A stretch of 64,000 bases of DNA, taken from assembly GCF_036898825.1 (NCBI RefSeq), contig NZ_JARUND010000001.1, forward strand, positions 5,208,001 to 5,272,000, given 5' to 3'. Shown here one piece after another: positions 56,897 through 64,000 of the stretch. The DNA comes from Streptomyces sp. B21-083 (GTDB lineage Bacteria; Actinomycetota; Actinomycetes; Streptomycetales; Streptomycetaceae). The notes below the pieces were generated by a model. That model searched no databases. It saw only the letters and a list, made by a program, of their open reading frames with translations, and was not told where the DNA came from. Position 1 is the first letter of the stretch, and each line of letters opens with the position of its first letter. Both the position numbers and the translations under genes were made by a program.

Positions 56897-57218
56897 CCCG
56901 GGCGCCCCCTTTCCGGGCGGTACGCAGGTGTTCGTTACGCATGTGTTCGGTACGCAGATACTCGGTGAGCCGCCGGAGGGAGGTCAGCCCGGCGATGTCC
57001 TCGTCGGTGGGCTCGACGACCAGGCAGTACCGCTCCTCCACCACATGCAGCAGCCACACCAACCCGAGGGAGTCCAGGACCAGTTCGGCGTCCTCCCCGA
57101 GGTCGTCGGGCAGCCCCGGGAAGATCTTGCGGTCCGCCAGCAGCTCCCGTACGGAGTCGGTGGTGAGGCCGGTGACGGGGATGGCGCCGGTGTCGGAGGC
57201 CCCCGTGCTCGTACTCAT
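56886..57218 (-). CDS. Acyl carrier protein, second of a tandem pair
   Basis: 110 residues from ATG 57218 (overlap with the first ACP stop). Phosphopantetheine Ser in AELVLDSLGLVWLLHVV (DSL motif), four-helix ACP length plus an N-terminal Ser/Thr/Gly head and a repetitive C-terminal tail (LRTEHMRNEHLRTARK). The VVEERYCLVVEPTDEDI helix III region is typical of PKS ACPs. Carries the growing aryl chain or the extender. Confidence 0.85.
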   Translation of the reverse strand: MSTSTGASDTGAIPVTGLTTDSVRELLADRKIFPGLPDDLGEDAELVLDSLGLVWLLHVVEERYCLVVEPTDEDIAGLTSLRRLTEYLRTEHMRNEHLRTARKGGARDDA

Positions 57219-57496
57219 GCCTTCGCACCACGTCGGACGACCTCGGCGACGAGCCCGCCGAGGGTCAGGGTGGCCAGGGGTTCGATGTCGGTGTCGGGGA
57301 TCTCGACACCGAACCGGGACTCCAGGCGCAGGGTGAGTTCGATCAAACTCAGGGAGTCGACATCCAGCCCACCGACGGTCACCGGGCTGTCGTCCGTGAT
57401 GCCGTCGCGGCTCAGCAGGATGTTCATCTCGTCGATGACCGATGTCAGGACGAACTCGCGGATCTCGTCTTCCAGGATCGACGTACTCATGGTCAC
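57215..57496 (-). CDS. Acyl carrier protein, first of a tandem pair
   Basis: 93 residues from ATG 57496. Phosphopantetheine site GGLDVDSLSLIELTLRLESRFGVEIPD, the classic ACP helix II. Normal length with no extension. Two ACPs in tandem suggest one for the starter and one for elongation; which is which cannot be told from sequence. Confidence 0.9.
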   Translation of the reverse strand: MTMSTSILEDEIREFVLTSVIDEMNILLSRDGITDDSPVTVGGLDVDSLSLIELTLRLESRFGVEIPDTDIEPLATLTLGGLVAEVVRRGAKA

Positions 57497-57524
57497 TTTC
57501 TCCAGTGGGGAAGTCGAGCGCCTT

Positions 57525-57567
57525 CAGGGGCGCGGGGAACTGCGCGACAAGCCACAACGGGCCCGCA
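57525..57567. repeat. Intergenic copy of the dispersed 43-bp repeat
   Basis: CAGGGGCGCGGGGAACTGCG starts the copy at 57525; it matches the reverse complement of the 7131-7173 unit at about 40 of 43 bases. It fills most of the 99-bp gap between ligase and first ACP gene, the only real gap in the head of the operon. Confidence 0.85.
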
Positions 57568-57595
57568 GACAAAGGACAACCGGCGACACCCCGCC

Positions 57596-58984
57596 CTACC
57601 CAGCGGAGCGCAACGTCGCTGCCTGCCGCACCAACTTGCCGTTGGACGTGCGCGGCAGCGCGTCCAGCAGCCGGATCACCCGGGGCACCTTGTAGTCGGC
57701 CAGCCGCCCCCGGCACCAGCGCAACAGGTCCTCGGCGGACGGGCGTTCGACGCCGGCCGTGACGGCGACGTACGCCTCGGTCACGTCCTCGTGGACCAGG
57801 ACCGCCTGTTCGACGGCCGGATGCTCGCGGAGTACGTTCTCCACCTCGGTGAGGTCGACCTTGAGGCCGCCGATGACGACGAGGGAGTCGGCACGCCCTC
57901 GGACCACTACCGCGCCGGTGGCGTCCAGCGTGGCCCGGTCCCGGGTGTGCAGCCAGCCGTCCGTGTACTGGGTGCCGCCCGAGTCGAAGAGGTACGGCGA
58001 CTCGTCGAGGGCGACGTCCAGTTCGCCCCGCGCCACGCGGATCGAGACACCCGGCGCCGCCCGGCCGACCGAGGGGCGCAGCGTGCCGCCGACGTCGATG
58101 GCGACGATGCCGGTCTCCGTGGTCCCGTACGCCTCGCCGACCTCGACGCCGTACCGCTGCGTGAACCGGGCCGCGACCTGCGGGGGCATGATCTCGCCGC
58201 CCGACACCGCGAGCCGCAGGTCGGGCAGCGCGGGGGGATCGGTGGCGGCGGCGAGGAGTTCGAAGTGCGTCGGTACGCCGAACAGGGCGGTGATCCGGTG
58301 CTCCTGCGCGGTCCGCAGGATGTCGCGGGCGGACACGCGGGGCGCGAAGACGACGGAGACCCCGGCGGCGAGGGAGTACAGCAGGCCGCCGATCAGACCG
58401 AAGCTGTGCGCCGTCGAACTGAGCAGCAGCAGCCGGTCGCCCTCGGTCGGCATCCCCGGGACCCCGGTGAACCGGTCCACCTCGGCGTCGAGCGACCGGG
58501 CGCTTCTGCCGATGACTTTCGGCCGTCCGGTCGAGCCCGAGCTGAACTGGACGAGACGGTGCCCGGTGGTGGCCGCCGATCCGGTTCTGCGCCGCTCGGT
58601 GACGACCTCGTACTCGGAGCGGAAGCCGAACGTGGCCCGGACGTTGGAACCGGCGCTGACCATGAACTGCGGTCGGCAGGACGCGCAGAGCGCCGCCACC
58701 TCGGGCGGTTTGAGCCGGAAGTCGAAGAGCAGCACCTGCGCGCCGAGCCGCCACAGGGCGAGCAGCACCTCGATCTGGGTGAAACTGGGCGGGGTCCGCA
58801 GTCCCACGGTGCTGCCCGGCCCGATCCCGTACCCGGCGAAGACGGCGGCCTGCTTGGTCACCCGCTCCCGTAACTCGCCGCGTGTGACCATCTCCTGTTG
58901 GTGCGTCAGATACGGCAGGCGGTCGTCGTGCGCGTCGAACAGCCGCCCCACCAGCGGGGCGAGAGCTGATTCGGGTTCGCCCAT
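57596..58984 (-). CDS. AMP-forming aryl acid ligase (ANL family)
   Basis: A 462-residue protein, 6 bp after the synthase gene. Motifs: phosphate loop VQFSSGSTGRPKV, aromatic-pocket region STAHSFGLIGGLLYSL, GEAYGTTETG, LHTRDRA, hinge VRGRADSLVVIGGLKVDL, catalytic Lys in TSNGKLVRQ. Shorter than the other two ligases and next to the aminohydroxybenzoate genes, so it is the best candidate to activate 3-amino-4-hydroxybenzoate and load it on an ACP (inference). Start MGEPES at 58984 fits the spacing. Confidence 0.85.
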   Translation of the reverse strand: MGEPESALAPLVGRLFDAHDDRLPYLTHQQEMVTRGELRERVTKQAAVFAGYGIGPGSTVGLRTPPSFTQIEVLLALWRLGAQVLLFDFRLKPPEVAALCASCRPQFMVSAGSNVRATFGFRSEYEVVTERRRTGSAATTGHRLVQFSSGSTGRPKVIGRSARSLDAEVDRFTGVPGMPTEGDRLLLLSSTAHSFGLIGGLLYSLAAGVSVVFAPRVSARDILRTAQEHRITALFGVPTHFELLAAATDPPALPDLRLAVSGGEIMPPQVAARFTQRYGVEVGEAYGTTETGIVAIDVGGTLRPSVGRAAPGVSIRVARGELDVALDESPYLFDSGGTQYTDGWLHTRDRATLDATGAVVVRGRADSLVVIGGLKVDLTEVENVLREHPAVEQAVLVHEDVTEAYVAVTAGVERPSAEDLLRWCRGRLADYKVPRVIRLLDALPRTSNGKLVRQAATLRSAG

Positions 58985-58990
58985 CGGACC

Positions 58991-60259
58991 TCAGACCTCC
59001 TTGCAGAACTCGCCGATGGGCAGCCCCACATGGCGCTTGTCGGCGGCCAGATAGCCGAGCAACTCGTCGCCGGTCCGCAACTCGGTGACGTTGAGGACCT
59101 TGCCGCCCGGGCCGAGCACCCGTACGTGCCAGTCGTCCTGCACGGTCAGGCTGACCAGCCGGCCGTCCTCGGCGTGGGTGCGGATCTCAAGGAGCGGCCG
59201 GGATTCGAGTTTCGCCCGCCCGACGACGACCCGCCGGGTGCGCCCGTCGGCGCCGACGGCGAGCAGCGCGCTGCCCGAGCCGACCTCGCTGAGGTAGCTG
59301 GTGCGGTTGTCGGGGCCGAGTGTGTACGAGTGCAGGGCACCCGCGTTGACCCGGAACGGCCTGGTCGGCATGTAGGGCAGGGGGTGGGTCTCGCTGCAGC
59401 ACAGCACGAACCCGGAGGAGTAGGAGCCGACGAGGATGCCCTCGTCCTCCTCGAAGTGCGAGCAGGTGTCCACGCAGACCCGGTCGCCGAGTCCGACGTG
59501 CCGGATGCTCTCCACGGTCAGGGTGGACAGCTCCAGTTGCGGTGTCGTCGCCTCCAGCAACCGGGCCAGCGCGAACACCTCGTCGGCGCTGCGGGGCGTG
59601 AAGAGGATGCCGTCCGAGCCGCGCTCCAGCACGTCGAAGACGATGGCCGCCTCCTCCAGGCCGTCGACGACCGTCACGAGCTTGCCCTCGGCGGACTCGG
59701 CGGCGGCGAGCACGATCTCCAGGGGGATCTTGGTCGGGTCGGCGAAGTGGATGACCGTGTACGGCAGCACCATGGCGCCCGCGCACGACAGCTGGAGGGT
59801 GCGGTCGTCCCGTACGTCGATGAACCCGGAGACGGGTGTGCCACCGGCGCCGCCGTTGCCGATCGCGCCGCCGGTGCGGGTGCCGGCGCGGTGCTCGGCG
59901 GCGAGCGCGTCCAGCTCCTCCTGGGTGCCGAACTTCCGCAGGAGCACGTCGAATCCGGCGCCGGTCGATGAACCGCCGCCCCCGGCAGGGGACTTGGCCA
60001 CCTTGTCCGAGGCCTTCGCCTCCTTCGCCGCCTCCTTCGCCGCCTCCTTCACGTCCTTGTCGCCGGGCTTCTTCTCACCGTTCGGGACCGGGCCGTCGCC
60101 ACCGCCGACCAGCACCCGGGTGACCGTCGGGGGCAGGGTCCCGAGCAACTCGGCGTCGGCGGCCACGACTCCGGCCATCCGGGCGTGGATTGCCGCGTCC
60201 ACCACCGCCTGGAGCTGCGGACGGGGGACTTCTCGCAGGTCGATCCAAGCGAACCTCAT
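58991..60259 (-). CDS. 3-dehydroquinate synthase II-like enzyme (GriH homologue)
   Basis: 422 residues from ATG 60259 (ATGA overlap with the aldolase gene). Opens MRFAWIDLREV as in archaeal-type dehydroquinate synthase II. Core motifs include SGFIDVRDDRTLQLSCAGAM, NAGALHSYTLGP, YLSEVGSGSALLAV and VGRAKLESRPLLEI. A low-complexity insertion (about 52-103, with KEAAKEAAKEAKASDK) is absent from typical members. In grixazone biosynthesis GriH converts the C7 amino sugar made by GriI to 3-amino-4-hydroxybenzoate; the same role is inferred here because both genes lie together. Confidence 0.88.
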   Translation of the reverse strand: MRFAWIDLREVPRPQLQAVVDAAIHARMAGVVAADAELLGTLPPTVTRVLVGGGDGPVPNGEKKPGDKDVKEAAKEAAKEAKASDKVAKSPAGGGGSSTGAGFDVLLRKFGTQEELDALAAEHRAGTRTGGAIGNGGAGGTPVSGFIDVRDDRTLQLSCAGAMVLPYTVIHFADPTKIPLEIVLAAAESAEGKLVTVVDGLEEAAIVFDVLERGSDGILFTPRSADEVFALARLLEATTPQLELSTLTVESIRHVGLGDRVCVDTCSHFEEDEGILVGSYSSGFVLCCSETHPLPYMPTRPFRVNAGALHSYTLGPDNRTSYLSEVGSGSALLAVGADGRTRRVVVGRAKLESRPLLEIRTHAEDGRLVSLTVQDDWHVRVLGPGGKVLNVTELRTGDELLGYLAADKRHVGLPIGEFCKEV

Positions 60260-61077
60260 GCCACTCCTGCCACGATCGTCGAGTAGTTGGCCATGCGCAT
60301 ACCGTGCGAGAGGTCGGTGTTGCCGCCGTGCACGACGGCCGAGAGCCGGGACACGAGTGCGGCGGGTGTGGGGGAGGAGAAGATCCGGCGCCCGATGGCC
60401 AGGCCCCGGCAGCCGGCGGCCATCACGGCGGTGCCGTACTCGACGAGGTCGGAGCCGTCCGGTGGCCCACCGGCCGCGAGGACGGGGATGGGGCTGTTCG
60501 CCACCACCTCGGCCATGCGCTCGATCGGCAGGGCGACGGAGGTCTTCACCAGGTCCGCGCCCAGGTCGGCGGCGACATTGGCGAGGTGGGACAGAAGGGC
60601 CGGATCACGTGGGTCCTCGATCCGGGGGCCGCGCGGATACACCATGGCGATCAGGGGCATGCCCCACGCGTCGCAGGAACGGGCCACCGCCCCGAGATCG
60701 GCCAGCTGCTGTGCCTCGGTGTCGGAGCCGATGTTCACATGGACGCTGACCGCGTCCGCGCCGAGCGTCAGCGCCTCCTCGACGTCGGAGACCAGCACCT
60801 TGGCGTGGACGTCGGCGGAGCAGGCGGTACTGGCGCTCAGGTGCACCACCAGCGCGCAGCTCCTCAGGATGTCCGAAGCGAAGGAGCGGGCGCGCCCCTT
60901 GTGGACGATGATTCCGTCGGCGCCGCCGGCGACGAGTGCGCGCAGCAGGTCGTCCCACTGGTCGGCGGGGACGATCGGACCGTCCGAGACGCTGTGGTCG
61001 AGGGGGATGAGCAGATGCCGGTCGTCACCCGCGAGTGAAAGTCTCCTCAAGCGTAATTGCTTGCCGGTTTTGAGCAT
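60256..61077 (-). CDS. ADH synthase-type aldolase (GriI homologue)
   Basis: 273 residues from ATG 61077 (GGAGGG 10 nt upstream); an ATG at 61110 adds an unsupported head. Class I aldolase (DeoC/LacD-like) motifs: LLIPLDHSVSDGP, DGIIVHKGRA, VHVNIGSDTEAQQLADLG, MVYPRGPRIEDP, the Schiff-base Lys in ADLVKTSVALP and LAAGGPP. Family enzymes condense aspartate semialdehyde with a ketose phosphate; in GriI the donor is dihydroxyacetone phosphate, giving the precursor of 3-amino-4-hydroxybenzoate. First gene of the operon. Confidence 0.88.
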   Translation of the reverse strand: MLKTGKQLRLRRLSLAGDDRHLLIPLDHSVSDGPIVPADQWDDLLRALVAGGADGIIVHKGRARSFASDILRSCALVVHLSASTACSADVHAKVLVSDVEEALTLGADAVSVHVNIGSDTEAQQLADLGAVARSCDAWGMPLIAMVYPRGPRIEDPRDPALLSHLANVAADLGADLVKTSVALPIERMAEVVANSPIPVLAAGGPPDGSDLVEYGTAVMAAGCRGLAIGRRIFSSPTPAALVSRLSAVVHGGNTDLSHGMRMANYSTIVAGVA

Positions 61078-61110
61078 GGGTAATGAGCCCTCCCAGCCCG
61101 GAGGCCGCAT

Positions 61111-61670
61111 TTCAGAAAGCCGATAACCGCGACATTCTGTTGCGATTCGCCGTGTCCGGAAATCGATGGTTATGAAACTTTCAAGTTAAGCGATCACGAG
61201 CATTCACGTGTGGCTGGCGGTTGGCAAGGTGTGACCATCGAGAAATTTTTATACGGCTTGCGGTATGAATATTGACAGGGGATCGACAGGTTGCATGGGG
61301 TTGACGTGGCCTGGGCGTACTGTTCGCGCACTCTATGCGCGTTGGGGCGTTCTGCCCCTCCTGTCACCGCACCTGATGCTCTATTGAATGGGCTCCTTGT
61401 CGAAATTGAATTTCGATGATCAGGGTGCCGGAACTGTTCCCGGCCCGGCTGCGCTACACCGGCGCCGCCGCCCGGCTTCTACCCCGGCGGCCTCTGCCTC
61501 GTGAGCCTTCTGTGTCTGTTGGCGCTCCCGGAGACCCGGGATCACGAGTTCGACGTCCGACGCCTCATCTCCGGTGGCCGGGGGGCGCGATATCGGTGGC
61601 CAAACGCACTAGTGGGAACCAGTCCCGAATTACCGTCGCCGAGCCGCCGGCCGAGTGCGTGGCCTAGTCT
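61111..61670. promoter_or_regulatory. 560-bp AT-richer control region between the biosynthetic operon and the CAP gene
   Basis: No gene is supportable here. 61130-61290 is unusually AT-rich for this genome (GAAATTTTTATACGG, GGTATGAATATTGACAGG), consistent with the operon promoter. TTGAC occurs at about 61273 and 61302 and a small hairpin CGCGCA-CTCTA-TGCGCG at 61325-61341. The right part (61410-61670) is GC-rich and unremarkable. Confidence 0.45.
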
Positions 61671-61685
61671 GTGCCGACGGGAGGA

Positions 61686-61720
61686 GCGAAGTGCGAAGTG
61701 CGAAGTATGAAGTTTGAAGT
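61686..61720. repeat. Five tandem heptamers (GCGAAGT type) before the CAP-domain gene
   Basis: Units GCGAAGT, GCGAAGT, GCGAAGT, ATGAAGT and TTGAAGT occupy 61686-61720, ending 35 bp before the ATG at 61755. Seven-base phasing changes frame, so it is a leader element, not coding. It may be slippage-prone. Confidence 0.75.
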
Positions 61721-61754
61721 GCTCTCCGAGTCGTTCTCAGTCAAGGAGCCCCGA

Positions 61755-62327
61755 ATGGCCACTCGCCGTTGTATACCCCGGTCCGCGCGACACGGTTTGG
61801 TAATGGTGTCTCTGGGGTTGATGACAGCCGGGGGTGCGATATCCGCCCCGGTGGCATCGGCGGTCATTCCGGCCGCCCCGGCCGGCGAACCGGCTGTCGC
61901 ACTGACAGCCGCGGAGGCGATGACGTCGCTGGAGAAACAGGCGTTCGACCACGTCAACGCGCGACGGACCGCCCACGGCTGCGCCGCGCTGCTGATCGAC
62001 AGAAGCCTGGAGAAGGCCGCCCACGGTTATGCGGCCGAGATGGTGCGGACCCACCACTTCTCGCACACCTCGGCGAGCGGAAAGAGCCCCACCGACCGTG
62101 CCAAGGGCGCCGGGTACACCCGGGGTGGCGTCGGCGAGAACATAGCGATGGGGTTCCGGGGTGAACCCGACGGCGTCGTCAATGATGCGAACTACGGGTG
62201 GATGAGCAGTTCCGGGCATCGCGAGAACATCCTCGACTGCGACTACACCAGGACCGGTATGGGATACGCCGCCGGGAACATCGACCCGAACTACGCCGAC
62301 GGTTCCTGGGTACAGGTATTCGGCTGA
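61755..62327 (+). CDS. Secreted CAP/SCP-domain protein
   Basis: 190 residues from ATG 61755 (AAGGAG 6 nt upstream); the longer GTG reading crosses the repeat. Signal peptide: RHGLVMVSLGLMTAGGAISAPVASA. CAP motifs: NARRTAHGCAAL, AHGYAAEMVRTHHFSHTS, GENIAMGF, NYGWMSSSGHRENILDCDYTRTGMGYA. The His/Glu/His tetrad positions are present, and two Cys (HGCAALL, LDCDYT) can pair. SCP-like proteins are common secreted proteins in Streptomyces, proteolytic or lipid-binding roles uncertain. Not obviously part of the biosynthetic operon. Confidence 0.88.
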   Translation: MATRRCIPRSARHGLVMVSLGLMTAGGAISAPVASAVIPAAPAGEPAVALTAAEAMTSLEKQAFDHVNARRTAHGCAALLIDRSLEKAAHGYAAEMVRTHHFSHTSASGKSPTDRAKGAGYTRGGVGENIAMGFRGEPDGVVNDANYGWMSSSGHRENILDCDYTRTGMGYAAGNIDPNYADGSWVQVFG

Positions 62328-62349
62328 CGCCGACGTTGAGTACGTCATT

Positions 62350-62475
62350 TCAGTAGGCCCGGATTCCCGCCGCCGAGGCGAGCCACTGTGTGCCGATCAG
62401 CGCGGCCAGGGCCAGCATCGTCACCCGTGCCAGATGGTGGTTCGTCCGCGCTCCGCGCAGCTGTGTCTTCGCCAT
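62350..62475 (-). CDS. Putative 41-residue membrane micro-protein
   Basis: ATG 62475 with GGAGAG 10 nt upstream encodes MAKTQLRGARTNHHLARVTM followed by LALAALIGTQWLASAAGIRA and a final Tyr: a basic head and one membrane helix. It fits small Streptomyces membrane proteins but has only the ribosome site and composition as support. Convergent to the CAP gene, 22 bp apart. Low confidence. Confidence 0.4.
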   Translation of the reverse strand: MAKTQLRGARTNHHLARVTMLALAALIGTQWLASAAGIRAY

Positions 62476-62775
62476 GGCCGACTCGCTCTCCGTCCGTGTC
62501 ACCTCGCGCACCTTCGCGGTGCCCCGCAGCCCACTCTGCTGCCCGAACGGGCAGCGCCGCCTCGGCCGAACGGCCGGAACCCGAGGACCGAAACCGCCTC
62601 TGGACTGGCCGAACGGTGGAGGAGGCGGTTCTGGGCAGAGTCGTTGACCGGCCTGTCCCCCCGAAGCGACCCGAATTTCCCTCCAACCTGAGGACACCCC
62701 CGTTCGTCTCTGGGCGCGAGCCGTCGGCAACAGCCGCGACGGCCGAGTCCAGCTGCCGAAGTGTCAGGAGTTCAG

Positions 62776-64000
62776 GTGGAGTTACGCGCGAGACCAACAC
62801 GTGCGGTCGTGGCGGCGGGGGTGGCCTCCACGGCCCTTCTGCTTGCCGGTGTCCCGGGCGCGGAAGCCCAGGACACGAGTGGTGTCAGTACCGTCACCAC
62901 GGTCGACGCGGCCAGATCGACCAAGCCGGCCAAGGCGCAGGGTGCCGCCAAGGTGATGAAGACGGTGACCCTCGTCACCGGCGACCAGGTCATGGTCGAC
63001 GGCGCCGGAAAGGTCACCGGCGTGACCCGGGCCGAGGGCCGGGAGAAGGTCCCGTTCTCCGTCCGGGTGGTCGCCGGACACACCCGGGTGGTACCCGGTG
63101 ACGCCGAACTGCTGCTGGCGCAGGGCAAGTTGGACGCCCGGCTGTTCGACGTGACCCAGCTGGTGGCGGACGGCTACGACGACGCCGGCCGTGGCGACGT
63201 ACCGCTGATCGTCACCTTCCGGGGGAAGAAGGCGCCCTCGATGACCCCGTTCGCCGGGGCCGGGGCGAAGGTCGGCCGGGCGTTGCCGGTGGTCAACGGC
63301 AAGGTGATGCGGCCTGCGAAGAAGCGCGGCGCCGACTTCTGGAACGCCGTGACCGGCACCGCCAAAAAGGCCGACGGAGCAGGCGGGGCAACGGAGTTCA
63401 CCGCTTCCACGGCCGTCGAGAAGCTGTGGCTCGACGGCAGGCGTAAGGCCAGTCTCGACAAGAGCGTGCCGCAGATCGGCGCGCCCACCGCCTGGGCCGC
63501 CGGTTACGACGGCACCGGCGTCAAGGTCGCCGTACTGGACACCGGCATCGACACGACCCACCCGGACCTCGCGAGCCAGGTGGTCGCCGAGCAGGACTTC
63601 AGCGGTTCCTCCTCCGGCCCCACCGACAAGTTCGGCCACGGCACGCACGTGGCGTCCATCACGGCCGGTACGGGTGCCAGGGACGGGGGCAAGTACAAGG
63701 GCGTCGCCCCGGGTGCGAAGCTCCTGAACGGCAAGGTCCTGGACGACAACGGCTCCGGCATGGACTCCGGGATCATCGCGGGCATGGAGTGGGCGGTGGC
63801 GCAGGGCGCCGACGTCGTCAACCTCAGCCTCGGCGGCGAGGACATGCCCGGTATCGACCCGATGGAGGAGACGGTCAACCGGCTCTCCGCCGAGAGCGAC
63901 ACCCTCTTCGTCATCGCGGCCGGCAACGACGGCGAGAGCGGTGAGAGCACCGTCGGCTCGCCGGGCAGCGCGGACGCCGCGCTCACTGTCGGCTCGGTCG
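62776..64000 (+). CDS. Secreted S8 (subtilisin-like) serine peptidase, 3' end outside window
   Basis: GTG 62776 with AGGAG 5 nt upstream; 408 codons to the window edge. Signal peptide: basic head, then AAGVASTALLLAGVPGAEA. The propeptide KTVTLVTGDQVMVDGAGKV and VVPGDAELLL mirror the first S8 gene. Catalytic Asp255 (VAVLDTGIDTTHPDL) and His288 (GHGTHVAS) are visible, plus the oxyanion Asn in AAGNDG; the Ser is beyond the edge. Paralogue of 27399-30749 with the same domain order. Confidence 0.93.
   Translation, partial: MELRARPTRAVVAAGVASTALLLAGVPGAEAQDTSGVSTVTTVDAARSTKPAKAQGAAKVMKTVTLVTGDQVMVDGAGKVTGVTRAEGREKVPFSVRVVAGHTRVVPGDAELLLAQGKLDARLFDVTQLVADGYDDAGRGDVPLIVTFRGKKAPSMTPFAGAGAKVGRALPVVNGKVMRPAKKRGADFWNAVTGTAKKADGAGGATEFTASTAVEKLWLDGRRKASLDKSVPQIGAPTAWAAGYDGTGVKVAVLDTGIDTTHPDLASQVVAEQDFSGSSSGPTDKFGHGTHVASITAGTGARDGGKYKGVAPGAKLLNGKVLDDNGSGMDSGIIAGMEWAVAQGADVVNLSLGGEDMPGIDPMEETVNRLSAESDTLFVIAAGNDGESGESTVGSPGSADAALTVGSV

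Noticed and set aside
62345..62800. A 151-codon minus frame at the start of the second S8 gene
   Set aside because: It overlaps the S8 start, has no ribosome site and random-looking composition; only the 41-codon micro-protein frame in another phase has some support.
1..64000. tRNA, rRNA and riboswitch search by eye
   Set aside because: No cloverleaf, rRNA motif or recognised riboswitch core was found; a covariance-model scan would be needed to exclude small RNAs.

Overview
The window is chromosomal DNA from a Streptomyces or a very close relative. Third-codon positions are almost all G or C, GTG and 4-base ATGA/GTGA overlaps are common as gene starts, and there are actinomycete hallmarks: an Scr1-type XRE regulator with its DUF397 partner, a YtrA-type GntR/ABC operon, DUF2637, ALF repeats, large secreted S8 peptidases and a dispersed repeat of the kind I recall from Streptomyces genomes. 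I see no rRNA, tRNA, CRISPR array or insertion sequence.

Layout. 1-714 is the 5' part of a secreted lipase. 906-20434 (all minus strand) is the most unusual block: a Crp-type regulator, a class III nucleotide cyclase, a P-loop NTPase with a degenerate Walker A motif, an SPFH-like protein, a small Pycsar-effector-like membrane protein, an extracytoplasmic vWA protein, a tubulin/FtsZ-like GTPase, a two-helix membrane protein, a pseudokinase-GTPase fusion, a GAP1-like tail-anchored protein and a lipoprotein. Most neighbours overlap by 4-8 bases, so it is probably one long operon. I read it as a membrane-associated, NTP-driven signalling or conflict system with a cyclic-nucleotide branch.

20625-30749 holds a frameshifted FG-GAP secreted protein, two small secreted proteins, an orphan response regulator with a shortened receiver loop, a GntR-ABC operon behind a 20-bp inverted repeat, and a 1116-residue S8 peptidase. 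30750-34800 holds two small genes in a more AT-rich patch (one DUF2637) and a secreted beta-propeller/Ig-repeat protein. 34909-42278 is a cell-envelope module: response regulator, histidine kinase and GerMN lipoprotein on one strand, and lipoprotein, membrane-fusion-like protein, ABC ATPase and FtsX-type permease on the other.

42324-48249 is an accessory patch: four tiny overlapping genes, an XRE/DUF397 pair, a toxin-antitoxin pair on an apparently leaderless promoter, two gene remnants, an ALF-repeat protein and a KshA-like Rieske oxygenase. One remnant is a degraded copy of the end of that oxygenase gene.

48250-61077 is a biosynthetic cluster. The first two genes of its minus-strand operon are homologues of the GriI/GriH pair that makes 3-amino-4-hydroxybenzoate. 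They are followed by three AMP-forming ligases, two acyl carrier proteins, a ketosynthase, a short chain-length-factor-like protein, a ketoreductase with an apparent frameshift, an epimerase/dehydratase-like protein and a V4R-like protein. This suggests an aminohydroxyaryl starter extended by a reducing type II PKS, related in logic to asukamycin upper-chain or avenalumic/aminocoumaric acid pathways. The window ends with a CAP-domain secreted protein, a possible micro-protein and a second S8 peptidase (cut by the window edge) that is a paralogue of the first.
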